Shown here one piece after another: positions 1 through 8,077 of a stretch of DNA of 64,000 nt. The notes under the pieces are model-generated. The model searched no databases, had not been told where the DNA came from, and saw nothing but the letters and a program-made list of their open reading frames with translations. The DNA is from Candidatus Enterococcus huntleyi (GTDB lineage Bacteria > Bacillota > Bacilli > Lactobacillales > Enterococcaceae). The first letter of the stretch is position 1, and every line of letters starts with the position of its first letter. A program made the translations under genes and the position numbers. Location: positions 124,001-188,000 of the forward strand of contig NZ_MAEJ01000008.1 in assembly GCF_009933175.1 (NCBI RefSeq), in the 5' to 3' direction.

Positions 1-862
1 GTTGAGCATTTTCTGTCCATTCATCCATCTCGCCACGTTTCCCTCTCAGAGAAACCAGTGTCTGTTCTGACTGACGAATGCCATTATTTAATTGTAGTAG
101 CTGTTCATTCAATGCTGTCAGCTGCTGATTTTGCTCTTCCCAAGCCACTTTAGCTGTTTGAATCTCACTCACCGTCAAATTAATATCCGCTTCAGTCAAG
201 CTTTCTTTTAGGCGTAAAAACTCCTTCGCCGCCTCGCTCTGGGCCGCCAAAGGAGTTAACTGATCTTCTAATTCATAAATGATGTCTTGGACACGACTCA
301 GATTATCCTCAGTTTCAAATAACTTCTGCTCCGCTTTTTTCTTCCGTTGTTTGTATTTCAAAACCCCGGCCGCTTCTTCAAAGATTCCTCGGCGATCCTC
401 AGGTTTACTACTAAAAATCGCTTCAACCTTCCCTTGGGAAATAATTGAAAATGATTCCTTACCTAACCCAGAATCCATAAATAAATCTTGAATATCCTTC
501 AATCGACACGCCTGTTTATTAATAAAAAAATCACTATCGCCATTTCGATTATAGCGACGCGTTACACTAATTTCATTAAAGTCCAACGGTAAATAATGAT
601 CGCTATTATCCAAAATTACCGTCACTTCTGCAATATTCAGTTGTTTACGAGAATCGGAACCTGCAAAAATAATATCCGGCATTTTTCCGCCACGCAAGCT
701 TTTGGCAGACTGTTCTCCCAACACCCAACGAACCGCTTCTGTGATATTACTTTTGCCACTACCATTCGGTCCGACAACTGCTGTCACACTGTTTTCATAA
801 TCAATCACCGTTCGATCAGCAAATGATTTGAAGCCAGCGATTTCAAGTCGTTTTAAATACAC
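1..862 (-). CDS. smc: Chromosome segregation SMC ATPase, N-terminal part (partial)
   Basis: This is the first about 287 codons of the SMC condensin ATPase, which organises and segregates the nucleoid together with ScpA and ScpB. The gene runs off the left edge of the window. Visible near the N-terminus is the Walker A segment GPNGSGKSN in a typical SMC head (YLKRLEIAGFKSFADRT), followed by the DSGLGKESFSIISQGKVE region and the start of a charged coiled coil. No ATG is in frame before the first conserved residues; the GTG at 862 is the only sensible start and has an AGGGAG about 12 nt upstream. It lies 22 nt after rnc, as in the usual Firmicutes rnc-smc pair, so both are probably co-transcribed. 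Confidence 0.95.
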   Translation of the reverse strand, partial: MYLKRLEIAGFKSFADRTVIDYENSVTAVVGPNGSGKSNITEAVRWVLGEQSAKSLRGGKMPDIIFAGSDSRKQLNIAEVTVILDNSDHYLPLDFNEISVTRRYNRNGDSDFFINKQACRLKDIQDLFMDSGLGKESFSIISQGKVEAIFSSKPEDRRGIFEEAAGVLKYKQRKKKAEQKLFETEDNLSRVQDIIYELEDQLTPLAAQSEAAKEFLRLKESLTEADINLTVSEIQTAKVAWEEQNQQLTALNEQLLQLNNGIRQSEQTLVSLRGKRGEMDEWTENAQ

Positions 863-884
863 GAAAGACTCATGCTCCCTTCAC

Positions 885-1577
885 TTATCCTTGCAAATCT
901 TTCAACGCATTCTCTGCGGCATTTTGCTCAGCTAATTTTTTTGATTTTCCTTGCCCTGTACCAATCAATTTGCCTTCAACATAAACTTCTATCCAAAAAA
1001 TACGTTCGTGTGCCGGGCCTTCTTCTTTCAGTAATCGATAATCAATCAAGACATCGCCCGACTTTTGTAACACTTCTTGTAACTTCGTTTTATGATCCAT
1101 CTCATGTGAAAAAGCACCAGCCGCCACTTTTGGAAAAATGACTTTCTTAATAAACTCAAGCACCGTTTCGGTCCCTTGGTCGAGATACAAAGCCCCTAAG
1201 AAGGCCTCAAATAAATCGCACAACAACGCCGAACGCTTTCTGCCACCAGAATTTTCTTCCCCTCTACCTAGACGAATATATTGATCAAACTGACATTCCT
1301 TAGCAAAAATCGCCAATGTATCCTCACGCACAATCGCTGCACGCATCTTTGTCAGCTTACCCTCTGGCAGACTTGGGTACTCGCGATACAAATATTGGGA
1401 AACTAATAATTCCAATACGGCATCTCCCAAAAATTCTAATCGTTCATTATCAGATAAGTGTAAATTCCGATGCTCATTCACATAGGATGAATGGGTAAAC
1501 GCTTGTTCTAGTAGATCGACATCAGTAAAAGTAATTGCATATCGTTCCTTCAATTCTTTGATTAGCTGTATATCCAT
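885..1577 (-). CDS. rnc: Ribonuclease III
   Basis: A double-strand-specific endoribonuclease that processes rRNA precursors and structured mRNAs in the cytoplasm. The 230-residue length is normal for the family. The catalytic signature [14 protein letters not shown] lies near residues 43-56, with the second acidic cluster around [11 protein letters not shown] (about 120-130). A double-stranded RNA-binding domain occupies roughly the last 70 residues ([10 protein letters not shown] to the C-terminal alanine-rich helix). It precedes smc by 22 nt on the same strand. An ATTATA (TATAAT on the minus strand) at 1617-1622 could be its -10 box, but no convincing -35 was seen. Confidence 0.97.
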   Translation of the reverse strand: MDIQLIKELKERYAITFTDVDLLEQAFTHSSYVNEHRNLHLSDNERLEFLGDAVLELLVSQYLYREYPSLPEGKLTKMRAAIVREDTLAIFAKECQFDQYIRLGRGEENSGGRKRSALLCDLFEAFLGALYLDQGTETVLEFIKKVIFPKVAAGAFSHEMDHKTKLQEVLQKSGDVLIDYRLLKEEGPAHERIFWIEVYVEGKLIGTGQGKSKKLAEQNAAENALKDLQG

Positions 1578-2089
1578 TCGACAACATTCCCTTAATTATA
1601 TTTACAATACTTCCCTATTATACTGGTTTTTTCCGATTTTTGAAATGCTTGCTACAAAAAGAATCCAAACTGCTCTCCAACTCTAAATTTTTCTTAAACT
1701 TTCACTCAGCCCTGCGACTAAATTATACAAAAAATGTCTATCCTCACCTATAAATCCACCCTCGCCTCCCTCTAACTAGAATACGCCAACAAGTTGGAAA
1801 ATTATCCAGCAACCCACGAAATCATCTATTTCTCAACTTACTCATAAATATCGACAATCCTCAGCACAAGCACCGTAAAATCCTCATAATAAATCAGTTA
1901 ATCCATCCACTAATTATCAGATTCATTAAATTTGGAATACGTTTACATATTTATACAGACAGCCCAACTATTCTCTGTTACGTTACACACAGCCAGTCTA
2001 AGAAACCTACGCTAAAGCACTGAAATAGCTACTATGAATAGGGAATGAATAATATTCCCTCCAACTTCAAGAAAAGGAGAACAACAATC
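1578..2089. other. Gene-poor intergenic stretch between rnc and a small membrane protein
   Basis: About 500 bases without a supportable gene. The rnc promoter region must lie at its left end (possible -10 at 1617-1622 read on the minus strand). The remainder is AT-rich with many stops in all frames and no strong hairpin. I see no RNA gene signature. Confidence 0.5.
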
Positions 2090-2359
2090 ATGTGGGACGT
2101 ATTCTTCAAGATAACAGAAGCTTCATCAAGAATGTTACTCTGGATATCTGCAATATTCCTTATTTTTGCGCTTTTAACGTTAGCATCAATTTTCACCACG
2201 CCTTCAACTACCTATGAGTTAATTATTCAGATAATCTATTTTATTTTCTTTTTCGGGATGTCTCTTTTGGATTTTTATTTACACTTTAAGATTAGAAAAT
2301 TGGATAAAAAGAAAGCAGAAGAAAAAAAGGCAGAAGAGAAAGACAGTTCAACAAAATAA
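2090..2359 (+). CDS. Small two-helix membrane protein of unknown function
   Basis: I do not recognise this family. The start is placed at the ATG at 2090 because AAAAGGAGA lies 8-9 nt upstream; an upstream in-frame ATG at 2045 has no ribosome binding site. The 89-residue product begins MWDVFFKITEAS, has two predicted membrane helices (about residues 16-38 and 45-68), and ends in a lysine- and glutamate-rich cytoplasmic tail containing a repeated KKAEE. It is followed at 50 bp by a second strong ribosome binding site and a disrupted mini-gene, so the two may once have been an operon. The size and layout would suit a small toxin-like or immunity-like membrane protein, but nothing specific supports that. 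Confidence 0.55.
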   Translation: MWDVFFKITEASSRMLLWISAIFLIFALLTLASIFTTPSTTYELIIQIIYFIFFFGMSLLDFYLHFKIRKLDKKKAEEKKAEEKDSSTK

Positions 2360-2390
2360 TCATATGGAGAGAAGCTGCTCCTACTAAATA

Positions 2391-2612
2391 AAAAGGAGAG
2401 CAATCAAAAGTGATGACGAATTAAATAAACTATCCACCGAAACTACCTACCTTCAGAACAGAAAATTACCATCCAAGATTAAAACAATTTACTGTGAACC
2501 AAATACACAAACACAACTAGCCTACAAAGAAACCCCTGAATTAATCAAAACACCAATTAGTAAAAATCCAGAAGACTTGGATACTTATTTCAAGAAAATA
2601 GCGGAACTATAG
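2391..2612 (+). pseudogene. Frameshifted mini-gene behind a strong ribosome binding site
   Basis: An AAAAGGAGAG at 2391-2400 is followed at a good distance by GTG (2410) and ATG (2413), but that frame stops after a few codons (TAA at 2422). In the neighbouring frame an open stretch of about 66 codons runs from near 2412 to the TAG at 2610-2612 (DDELNKLSTETTYLQNRKL and onward to FKKIAEL), and it lacks any start codon. The simplest reading is a one-base indel just after the start, which leaves a dead gene; a sequencing error is the alternative. No family is recognised. Confidence 0.45.
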
Positions 2613-2643
2613 TTTGAGAACTTTATCCAACAATAATAAAAAA

Positions 2644-2680
2644 AGACAATTCATCTATTCGGATGAACTGCTTTTTTTTA
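2644..2680 (+). terminator. Rho-independent terminator after the small-gene pair
   Basis: Arms AATTCATC and GATGAACT surround a short loop, followed by a run of eight T. It closes the 2090-2612 plus-strand unit. Confidence 0.7.
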
Positions 2681-2899
2681 TGCAAAAAACTTAAAACCCC
2701 TTATCTAAGTCACAAAAATCCACAAGTAAGAATCTTCCAATTACCAAACAATTTTGCTAGAAGAATAATAAAAAAAGTTGTCCAGCATGTACATCAGTAA
2801 CTATGTAAACTCTTCATGATATTCGAATTAAGATATTTATCATCTGGTCTTTTTTCCATCTTTTCATTTATCGAAACAAAATAATAGCTAGACAATCTA

Positions 2900-3167
2900 G
2901 CAGTAGGTATTCCTGCAATCAAAAAGTTCTGCAGTCCCTTAAGGGAAATTATGAATTACCAGCTGTTGTGTCAGTTCTACTTACCAAGTTTCCAAGTTGT
3001 AGAACGGTATGCGTAGGTCGATAAAAGGGAAATTGAAAATTTCGCATCCTTACCCGACCCTAGCCCTTACAGCTGGTTTGAACTGATTTAGCAATGAGAT
3101 CAACGTTTTTTGTTGAGCTGCTTGCGACCAGACTGCAAACTGTTTGATGGAAGGAATTCCGGATGCG
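2900..3167 (+). repeat. Family A inverted-repeat element, copy 1, interrupted by a family B element
   Basis: The left part (ATTCCTGCAAT at 2908, then CCCTTAAGGG and ACCAGCTGT at 2958-2966) and the right part (ACAGCTGGT at 3069-3077 through GGAATTCCGGATGCG at 3153-3167) match the intact element at 15950-16132. Between the two arms of its central hairpin lies a complete family B element (about 2972-3065). The left terminal repeat is degenerate. The central hairpin arms differ from those of the other copy, but complementarily (CCAGC/GCTGG here, CCCGC/GCGGG there). Confidence 0.7.
2972..3065 (+). repeat. Family B structured repeat, copy 1 (nested)
   Basis: Begins CAGTTCTAC and ends CCCTAGCC. It has hairpin arms GTTCTAC (2974-2980) and GTAGAAC (2999-3005), the family core GGTATGCGTAGG (3006-3017), and an inner perfect hairpin GAAATT-gaa-AATTTC (3029-3043). 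An outer pairing of GTAGGTCG with CGACC-CTA is also possible. It sits inside a family A element. Confidence 0.75.
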
Positions 3168-3190
3168 CCACAGTTCCTCGCACACGAAAT
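3087..3190 (+). repeat. 104-bp direct repeat, unit 1
   Basis: Almost identical to 3267-3370, with an exact offset of 180 bp. It contains the right half and right terminal repeat of family A, and continues about 20 bp beyond the terminal repeat (CCACAGTTCCTCGCACACG). Duplicated open frames that appear here on the minus strand are repeat-derived, not a gene. Confidence 0.85.
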
Positions 3191-3266
3191 AGTCATAAAC
3201 CTTTAAACACAAAAAATCCACTGATATTTCGTCCATCAAGTCCGTTTTCCATTTTATCGAAACAAG

Positions 3267-3370
3267 TTTAGCAATGAGATCAACGCCCTTTGTTGAGCTG
3301 CTTGCGACCAGACGGCAAACTGTTTGATGGAAGGAATTCCGGATGCGCCACAGTTCCTCGCACACGCAAT
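3267..3370 (+). repeat. 104-bp direct repeat, unit 2 (partial family A copy)
   Basis: Second unit of the 180-bp-period duplication. Only a few substitutions separate it from unit 1 (for example ACGCCCTTTG against ACGTTTTTTG). It carries the right terminal repeat GGAATTCCGGATGCG at 3333-3347. Confidence 0.85.
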
Positions 3371-3388
3371 GTTTATACTCATCAAAAT

Positions 3389-3422
3389 ACAAAAAACTTG
3401 GTGAACATTACGTTCACCAAGT
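3389..3422 (-). terminator. Terminator of the opp operon
   Basis: Perfect 11-bp arms ACTTGGTGAAC (3396-3406) and GTTCACCAAGT (3412-3422), followed on the minus strand by a T run (the A run at 3390-3396). It lies immediately downstream of oppA. Confidence 0.85.
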
Positions 3423-3434
3423 CTAGTTTATTAA

Positions 3435-5225
3435 TTATTTTCTGTCTTTTTCAGATACAGCTACATCTGCCCAACGGTTAGTTGTGTCAGCATGGTAGTC
3501 GTAGTCGAAGTAGCTTACACGGTCATTAACTAAGATAATACGGTAGTTATAGTTTAATGGGAATGCAGGCACTTCTTCTTTTACTAATGCTTGGAAATCT
3601 TTGTAAGCAGCTTTGTTTTTAGCTTCATCAAAGGCATCTGCTGAAGCGATGCGTCCTAGGACTTCATCCATCTTCTCAGAGTTGTAACGCATCATGTTGT
3701 ATTGAGCTTTACGTCCAAATGATTCGCTTGGGTTTGGATCTGTTCCAACGCCCCATGCAGCAGCGTAAACATCAACATCATCAGTATCGCCTAAAATCTT
3801 GTCATAGAATGAGTTAAAGTCGATTAAACGGCCAGTTGTATACTCAACCTTGATACCGATATTTTCCCAGCTTTGTTTCATGAAGTCAGCAACTGTTTGA
3901 GAGCTTTCGCCACCAGCCATTGCTGCAAAGTTAACAACGAATTCTTTACCATCTGGATCTTCTACAAATCCATCATCATTTGTATCTTTGTAGCCAGCTT
4001 CTTCTAATAGAGATTTAGCTTTCGCTTCATCAAATTTGTAACCTTCTAAATCAGCATCGTACACATCACCAGATGCAGGAACGATTACAGAGTTAGCGAA
4101 GACACGTAAACCAGAGTAAACTTTTTCACCTAATTGTTCTGAGTCAACTGCATAAGCCATCGCTTGACGAACTTTTACGTTACCCATTTTTGCATTAGGA
4201 TCCATTACGTTTTCACCTTTAGCAGCATCGAATTTACCTAATTTGAAACCAATGTAAGAGTAGTAAAGCTCTTCACGGCCTAAGTTAGTGTAGCCATCGA
4301 TATCAGCATATGAATCATACGTATCAGTAGGCATGTCTAACGCGATATCATATTTTTTGTTTTTCAATTCATCAACGACAGTTGTAGTTGGAACAACTGT
4401 TGCAACAATTTTATCTACTTGTGGTTTGTTACCATAGTAGTAAGGGTTTTTCGTGTATTCAACACTTTCCCCAACTTTTACATTACTGATGTAGAATGGA
4501 CCAGTTGTTACAGGGTTCTTACGGATTTTGTCAGACTCTTGTAATTTTTTCACTGGAACATCACTTAAATAATGTTTAGGCATAGCGTATGATAGTAAGC
4601 CACTACCATATTGGATCGCAGGGTTTAATTCTTTGTAAGTGATTTCTACAGTTGTATCATCCACTTTTTTGATTCCTGAGATTGTATCTGCTTTACCTGC
4701 ATGGTAATCTTCGATGCCGACGATGTTTTGTAATTTTTCATCGTAACGAACACCTGTGTAATCTTTATGAGCAACTACTTCATAAGCGAAAACTACGTCA
4801 TCCGCTGTTAAAGCTTCGCCATCAGACCATTTTAAATCTTTACGTAAAGTAACAGTTGCTGTATTTTTTTCACGGTCAAATTCTACGTCTGCTAATCCAC
4901 CATTCGTATATTTGAATTCGTTATCCGTTAAGAATAAGCTGTCATCCGCAATTTCTAATAATGTACCATCATACGCATCTTCATACAATGCATACGACCA
5001 AACACCTTGAATTTGATCATCAAAAGGAAGTGCTACGTTTAATGTTTCGCCTTCTAATGCCTTAGCTTTCGTGTTCTGTGTTTTCGGGAACTTCGCAGTT
5101 TCTACTTTGTCAGCTCCGCCATCCTTTGTGTCACTAGATGATGTTTTACTACCACCTCCGCCACAAGCAGCCAATAATGTTACGGCTGTTGCAACTGTTA
5201 GAAATCCTATAATCTTCTTCTTCAT
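3435..5225 (-). CDS. oppA: Oligopeptide ABC transporter, substrate-binding lipoprotein
   Basis: A cell-surface lipoprotein that captures extracellular peptides and hands them to OppBC. The 596-residue product has a lipoprotein signal peptide with lipobox LAAC (Cys21), a Gly/Ser-rich linker, and the SBP_bac_5 fold. The fold is visible as the conserved WSDGEALTADDVVFAYE segment and the C-terminal FPLNYNYRIILVNDR segment. GGGAGG lies about 8 nt before the ATG. It is the last gene of an oppDFBCA-ordered operon, 22 nt after oppC. Binding proteins of this family serve nutrition and, in Gram-positives, uptake of signalling peptides; specificity cannot be told from sequence. Confidence 0.95.
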   Translation of the reverse strand: MKKKIIGFLTVATAVTLLAACGGGGSKTSSSDTKDGGADKVETAKFPKTQNTKAKALEGETLNVALPFDDQIQGVWSYALYEDAYDGTLLEIADDSLFLTDNEFKYTNGGLADVEFDREKNTATVTLRKDLKWSDGEALTADDVVFAYEVVAHKDYTGVRYDEKLQNIVGIEDYHAGKADTISGIKKVDDTTVEITYKELNPAIQYGSGLLSYAMPKHYLSDVPVKKLQESDKIRKNPVTTGPFYISNVKVGESVEYTKNPYYYGNKPQVDKIVATVVPTTTVVDELKNKKYDIALDMPTDTYDSYADIDGYTNLGREELYYSYIGFKLGKFDAAKGENVMDPNAKMGNVKVRQAMAYAVDSEQLGEKVYSGLRVFANSVIVPASGDVYDADLEGYKFDEAKAKSLLEEAGYKDTNDDGFVEDPDGKEFVVNFAAMAGGESSQTVADFMKQSWENIGIKVEYTTGRLIDFNSFYDKILGDTDDVDVYAAAWGVGTDPNPSESFGRKAQYNMMRYNSEKMDEVLGRIASADAFDEAKNKAAYKDFQALVKEEVPAFPLNYNYRIILVNDRVSYFDYDYHADTTNRWADVAVSEKDRK

Positions 5226-5247
5226 CCTTGTTCCTCCCTAATCTATA

Positions 5248-6147
5248 TTATCCTAATCTTTGTTTCGCATCAGACGAACGACCTAACGCTTGTCCAATGT
5301 AGTTTATACTTAACATCATTATTAAAATAAATAATGATGCAGGTAACCAAACCCATGTTTTGTTAGCTAAAACATCAGATGTTCTAGCAAAACTAATCAG
5401 TGTACCCAAACTTGGGACATTTGGTGGTAACCCGAAGCCTAAGAAACTTAGCCCCGTTTCAATCCCAATGTTTGCCGCGAAGTTAATCGTCAAGTTCGTA
5501 ATAATCAGCGTGCTTAAGTTCGGCATAATCTCACGGAACATAATCTTAAAGCTACTTGTTCCTAGAGTCTTAGAGGCACTCACATAATCACGACGTCCCT
5601 CTGACAAGGTCTTACTACGGAAAAGACGGGCTTTTCCGACCCAATAAAAGGCACTCATGATTGCCACGAAATTGAAGATCGTGTATTTAGGAATGATCGT
5701 CACAAATACGATAATCAGCATTTGCGTCGGTAAAACCATCACGAAATCAACAAAGCGCATTAAAATATTATCAATCACGCCACCGTAGTAACCAGAGATG
5801 ATACCAAAACTTACCCCGATAATCGATGTAATGATCGTAATACTAAAACCAATTAAAATAGAATTTCTTGCCCCCACGATCAGCTGGCCAAACACGTCTT
5901 TCCCTGAAACATCGGTTCCAAGCCAGTGCAAATCTGAAGGATTGGCATATTTATTTAAAATATCCACTTTCATCAAGCTTACTTGGTCAATAAATAACGA
6001 GCCGACAAAGGCTACTAACAAGCAGATGATGACAATGATTAAAGAAGCAATCGCCACTTTATCTTTTAAGAATTCTCGTACAATTACTTGAAAGCCCATT
6101 GGCGGAAGGCTTTCTAATTGTTTCTCTTTTTCGTCATTTTTTTTCAT
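5248..6147 (-). CDS. oppC: Oligopeptide ABC transporter, permease OppC
   Basis: Inner-membrane permease forming the channel with OppB. It has 299 residues with about six membrane helices, an N-terminal cytoplasmic segment typical of OppC/DppC, and the EAA-type loop that contacts the ATPases (YVSASKTLGTSSFKIMFREI). The next conserved stretch, GLSFLGFGLPPNVPSLG, is a hallmark of peptide-transporter permeases. It lies 23 nt after oppB and 22 nt before oppA. The ribosome binding site AAGGAAG is rather far (about 11 nt) from the ATG, so a slightly different start is possible. Confidence 0.94.
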   Translation of the reverse strand: MKKNDEKEKQLESLPPMGFQVIVREFLKDKVAIASLIIVIICLLVAFVGSLFIDQVSLMKVDILNKYANPSDLHWLGTDVSGKDVFGQLIVGARNSILIGFSITIITSIIGVSFGIISGYYGGVIDNILMRFVDFVMVLPTQMLIIVFVTIIPKYTIFNFVAIMSAFYWVGKARLFRSKTLSEGRRDYVSASKTLGTSSFKIMFREIMPNLSTLIITNLTINFAANIGIETGLSFLGFGLPPNVPSLGTLISFARTSDVLANKTWVWLPASLFILIMMLSINYIGQALGRSSDAKQRLG

Positions 6148-6170
6148 TGAAACATTATCTTCCTTTCCAC

Positions 6171-7133
6171 CTACTGGATTCTGATTCGTGGATCAACAAT
6201 ACTCATAATAATATCTGAGAGCAAGGTTCCCACTAATGTTGCGATTCCTAGAAGTAACACGAGTGCCGTAATAACACTATAATCTCGTCCACTAATCGAA
6301 TCGATAAACAAGCGACCCATACCTGGATAACCAAAGATGGTTTCAATGTAAATCGCTCCTCCAACAAGGTTAGTGATTTCATAGCCTAAGATTGAGGCAA
6401 CAGGTAATGAAGCATTTCTGAAAATATGACGGGAATAGATTTTGTTGATTGGCACCCCTTTAGAGCGCGCTGTCCGAACGTAATCTTGTGACTTAGAGTC
6501 AATGACTTCGGTTCGTAGATATTGGATAATCACCGCAGTCGATAACAAGGCCTGCGTGATTGCCGGCAGAATAATAAACTGCAGCTTATCAATATAATAG
6601 CTGATTGTCCCTGGCTCAAGTCCAATAGTTCCTGACCCACTCGTTGGGAACCACTGTAGTTGGTAACCAAAAGCCCATAAAACCAATAAAGCTAAAACGA
6701 AAGGTGGCATCGCGAAACTAATATAGTTGTAGACACCAACGATTCTATCTAAAATCGAGTTTTGATAACGTCCTGATAACATTCCTAAAGGTATTGCAAT
6801 TAAATACGTTAACAGGAAGGTTAAAATAGCTAACCAAATAGTATTGGCCGCTGTCCCTGCAATAACATTTCCAACAGGCATTTTCTTAATGTAACTAATC
6901 CCGAAGTCCCCTTGGAAAGCATTGCCAATCCAACGAACATATTGTTGCGGCCACGGATCATTCAAACCAGCTTGCTCACGTAACTCAGCAATTCTGTTTG
7001 GATCTGTATTCGGCGTCACTAATCCTGAAAATGGATCCCCAGGCATCGCTTTTGCTAAGATAAACACCAACATACTAAGAATTATCAGTTGGGGAATCAT
7101 CAAAAGTATGCGTCTAAAAATTGTTTTCCACAT
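6171..7133 (-). CDS. oppB: Oligopeptide ABC transporter, permease OppB
   Basis: Membrane permease partner of OppC. The 320 residues start MWKTIFRRILLMIPQLI, a typical DppB-family first helix, followed by an extracytoplasmic loop containing AMPGDPFSG. Five further helices follow, and an EAA loop (YVRTARSKGVPINKIYSRHI) contacts the ATPase. The start codon overlaps the oppF stop by one base (TAATG), implying translational coupling. Confidence 0.95.
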   Translation of the reverse strand: MWKTIFRRILLMIPQLIILSMLVFILAKAMPGDPFSGLVTPNTDPNRIAELREQAGLNDPWPQQYVRWIGNAFQGDFGISYIKKMPVGNVIAGTAANTIWLAILTFLLTYLIAIPLGMLSGRYQNSILDRIVGVYNYISFAMPPFVLALLVLWAFGYQLQWFPTSGSGTIGLEPGTISYYIDKLQFIILPAITQALLSTAVIIQYLRTEVIDSKSQDYVRTARSKGVPINKIYSRHIFRNASLPVASILGYEITNLVGGAIYIETIFGYPGMGRLFIDSISGRDYSVITALVLLLGIATLVGTLLSDIIMSIVDPRIRIQ

Positions 7134-8077
7134 TAGTTTGTCCCCCCATCTTTCAGCGCAACCTGATGAGTCTCATTGATTTTGTGCAAATCATAGACGC
7201 GGCCATTTGCGTCGTAAAATTCAGTTTGTTTTTGGTTGTATTCCGCTTCAACACGACGGCGGTTCTCTTTATGCGCTTCGCGGTTTGCCACATCAATTTT
7301 TGGAATAGCTGATAATAAACGTTTCGTATAGATGTGTTGTGGATCTGTATAAATATCTTCACGTGAGCCAATTTCAACAAAACGGCCCTTGGTCATAATA
7401 GCAATCGTATCACACATGTGTTTAACTACCCCTAAGTCATGGGAAATAAATAAATAACTTAAGCCGTACTCTTCTTGAATTTGTTTCATGAAGTTTAAAA
7501 CCTGTGCTTGCACAGATAAATCCAACGCTGAAACAGGCTCATCTGCCACAATCAATTTAGGACTTGTTGCCACCGCACGGGCGACACCTAAACGCTGACG
7601 TTGTCCACCTGAGAATTCATGGGGATACTTGTATAAGGCATCCTCTGGCATCCCAACAATATCTAACAAGCCTTTGACTTTTTTCTTCTCTTCTTGATCA
7701 CTCAAGCGTTCAAAGTTACGAATCGGTTCAGCAATAATATCAATGACCCGTTTTTTCGGATTCAAACTAGACATCGCATCTTGGAAGATCATTTGGACAT
7801 CTTTGTTGTAGTTGATTTTCTTACGGTTACTACTCTTAGTTATATTTTTTCCTTCATAGATAATCTCACCAGAGGTCACTTTCTCTAAACCGACAATCGC
7901 TTTTCCGGTCGTCGATTTTCCTGAGCCAGATTCACCAACTAGGCCGTAAGTTTTCCCTTTTTCGATTGTAAAATTAACACCATCTACTGCGTACACATAG
8001 TCAGTCACGCGGTTAAAGAAGCCGCTACGAATTGGATAGTGTACATTAAGGTCTTTAATTTGAATAAGTTCTGACAT
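7133..8077 (-). CDS. oppF: Oligopeptide ABC transporter, ATPase OppF
   Basis: One of two cytoplasmic ATPases that power peptide import. Walker A GESGSGKST lies near residues 49-57. The Q-loop region is MIFQDAMSSLNPKK, the signature FSGGQRQR, Walker B LIVADEPVSALD, and the switch histidine is in FISHDLGVV. The C-terminal OppF extension is present but short and ends in a charged segment. It starts immediately after the oppD stop with no gap and overlaps oppB by one base, so the ATPases and permeases are tightly coupled. Confidence 0.95.
   Translation of the reverse strand: MSELIQIKDLNVHYPIRSGFFNRVTDYVYAVDGVNFTIEKGKTYGLVGESGSGKSTTGKAIVGLEKVTSGEIIYEGKNITKSSNRKKINYNKDVQMIFQDAMSSLNPKKRVIDIIAEPIRNFERLSDQEEKKKVKGLLDIVGMPEDALYKYPHEFSGGQRQRLGVARAVATSPKLIVADEPVSALDLSVQAQVLNFMKQIQEEYGLSYLFISHDLGVVKHMCDTIAIMTKGRFVEIGSREDIYTDPQHIYTKRLLSAIPKIDVANREAHKENRRRVEAEYNQKQTEFYDANGRVYDLHKINETHQVALKDGGTN

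Noticed and set aside
3060-3392. A 110-codon minus-strand open frame with an internally repeated sequence (CVCEELWRIRN / VCEELWRIRN)
   Set aside because: It is entirely made of the 104-bp direct repeats and family A sequence, lacks a ribosome binding site, and its periodicity comes from the DNA duplication.
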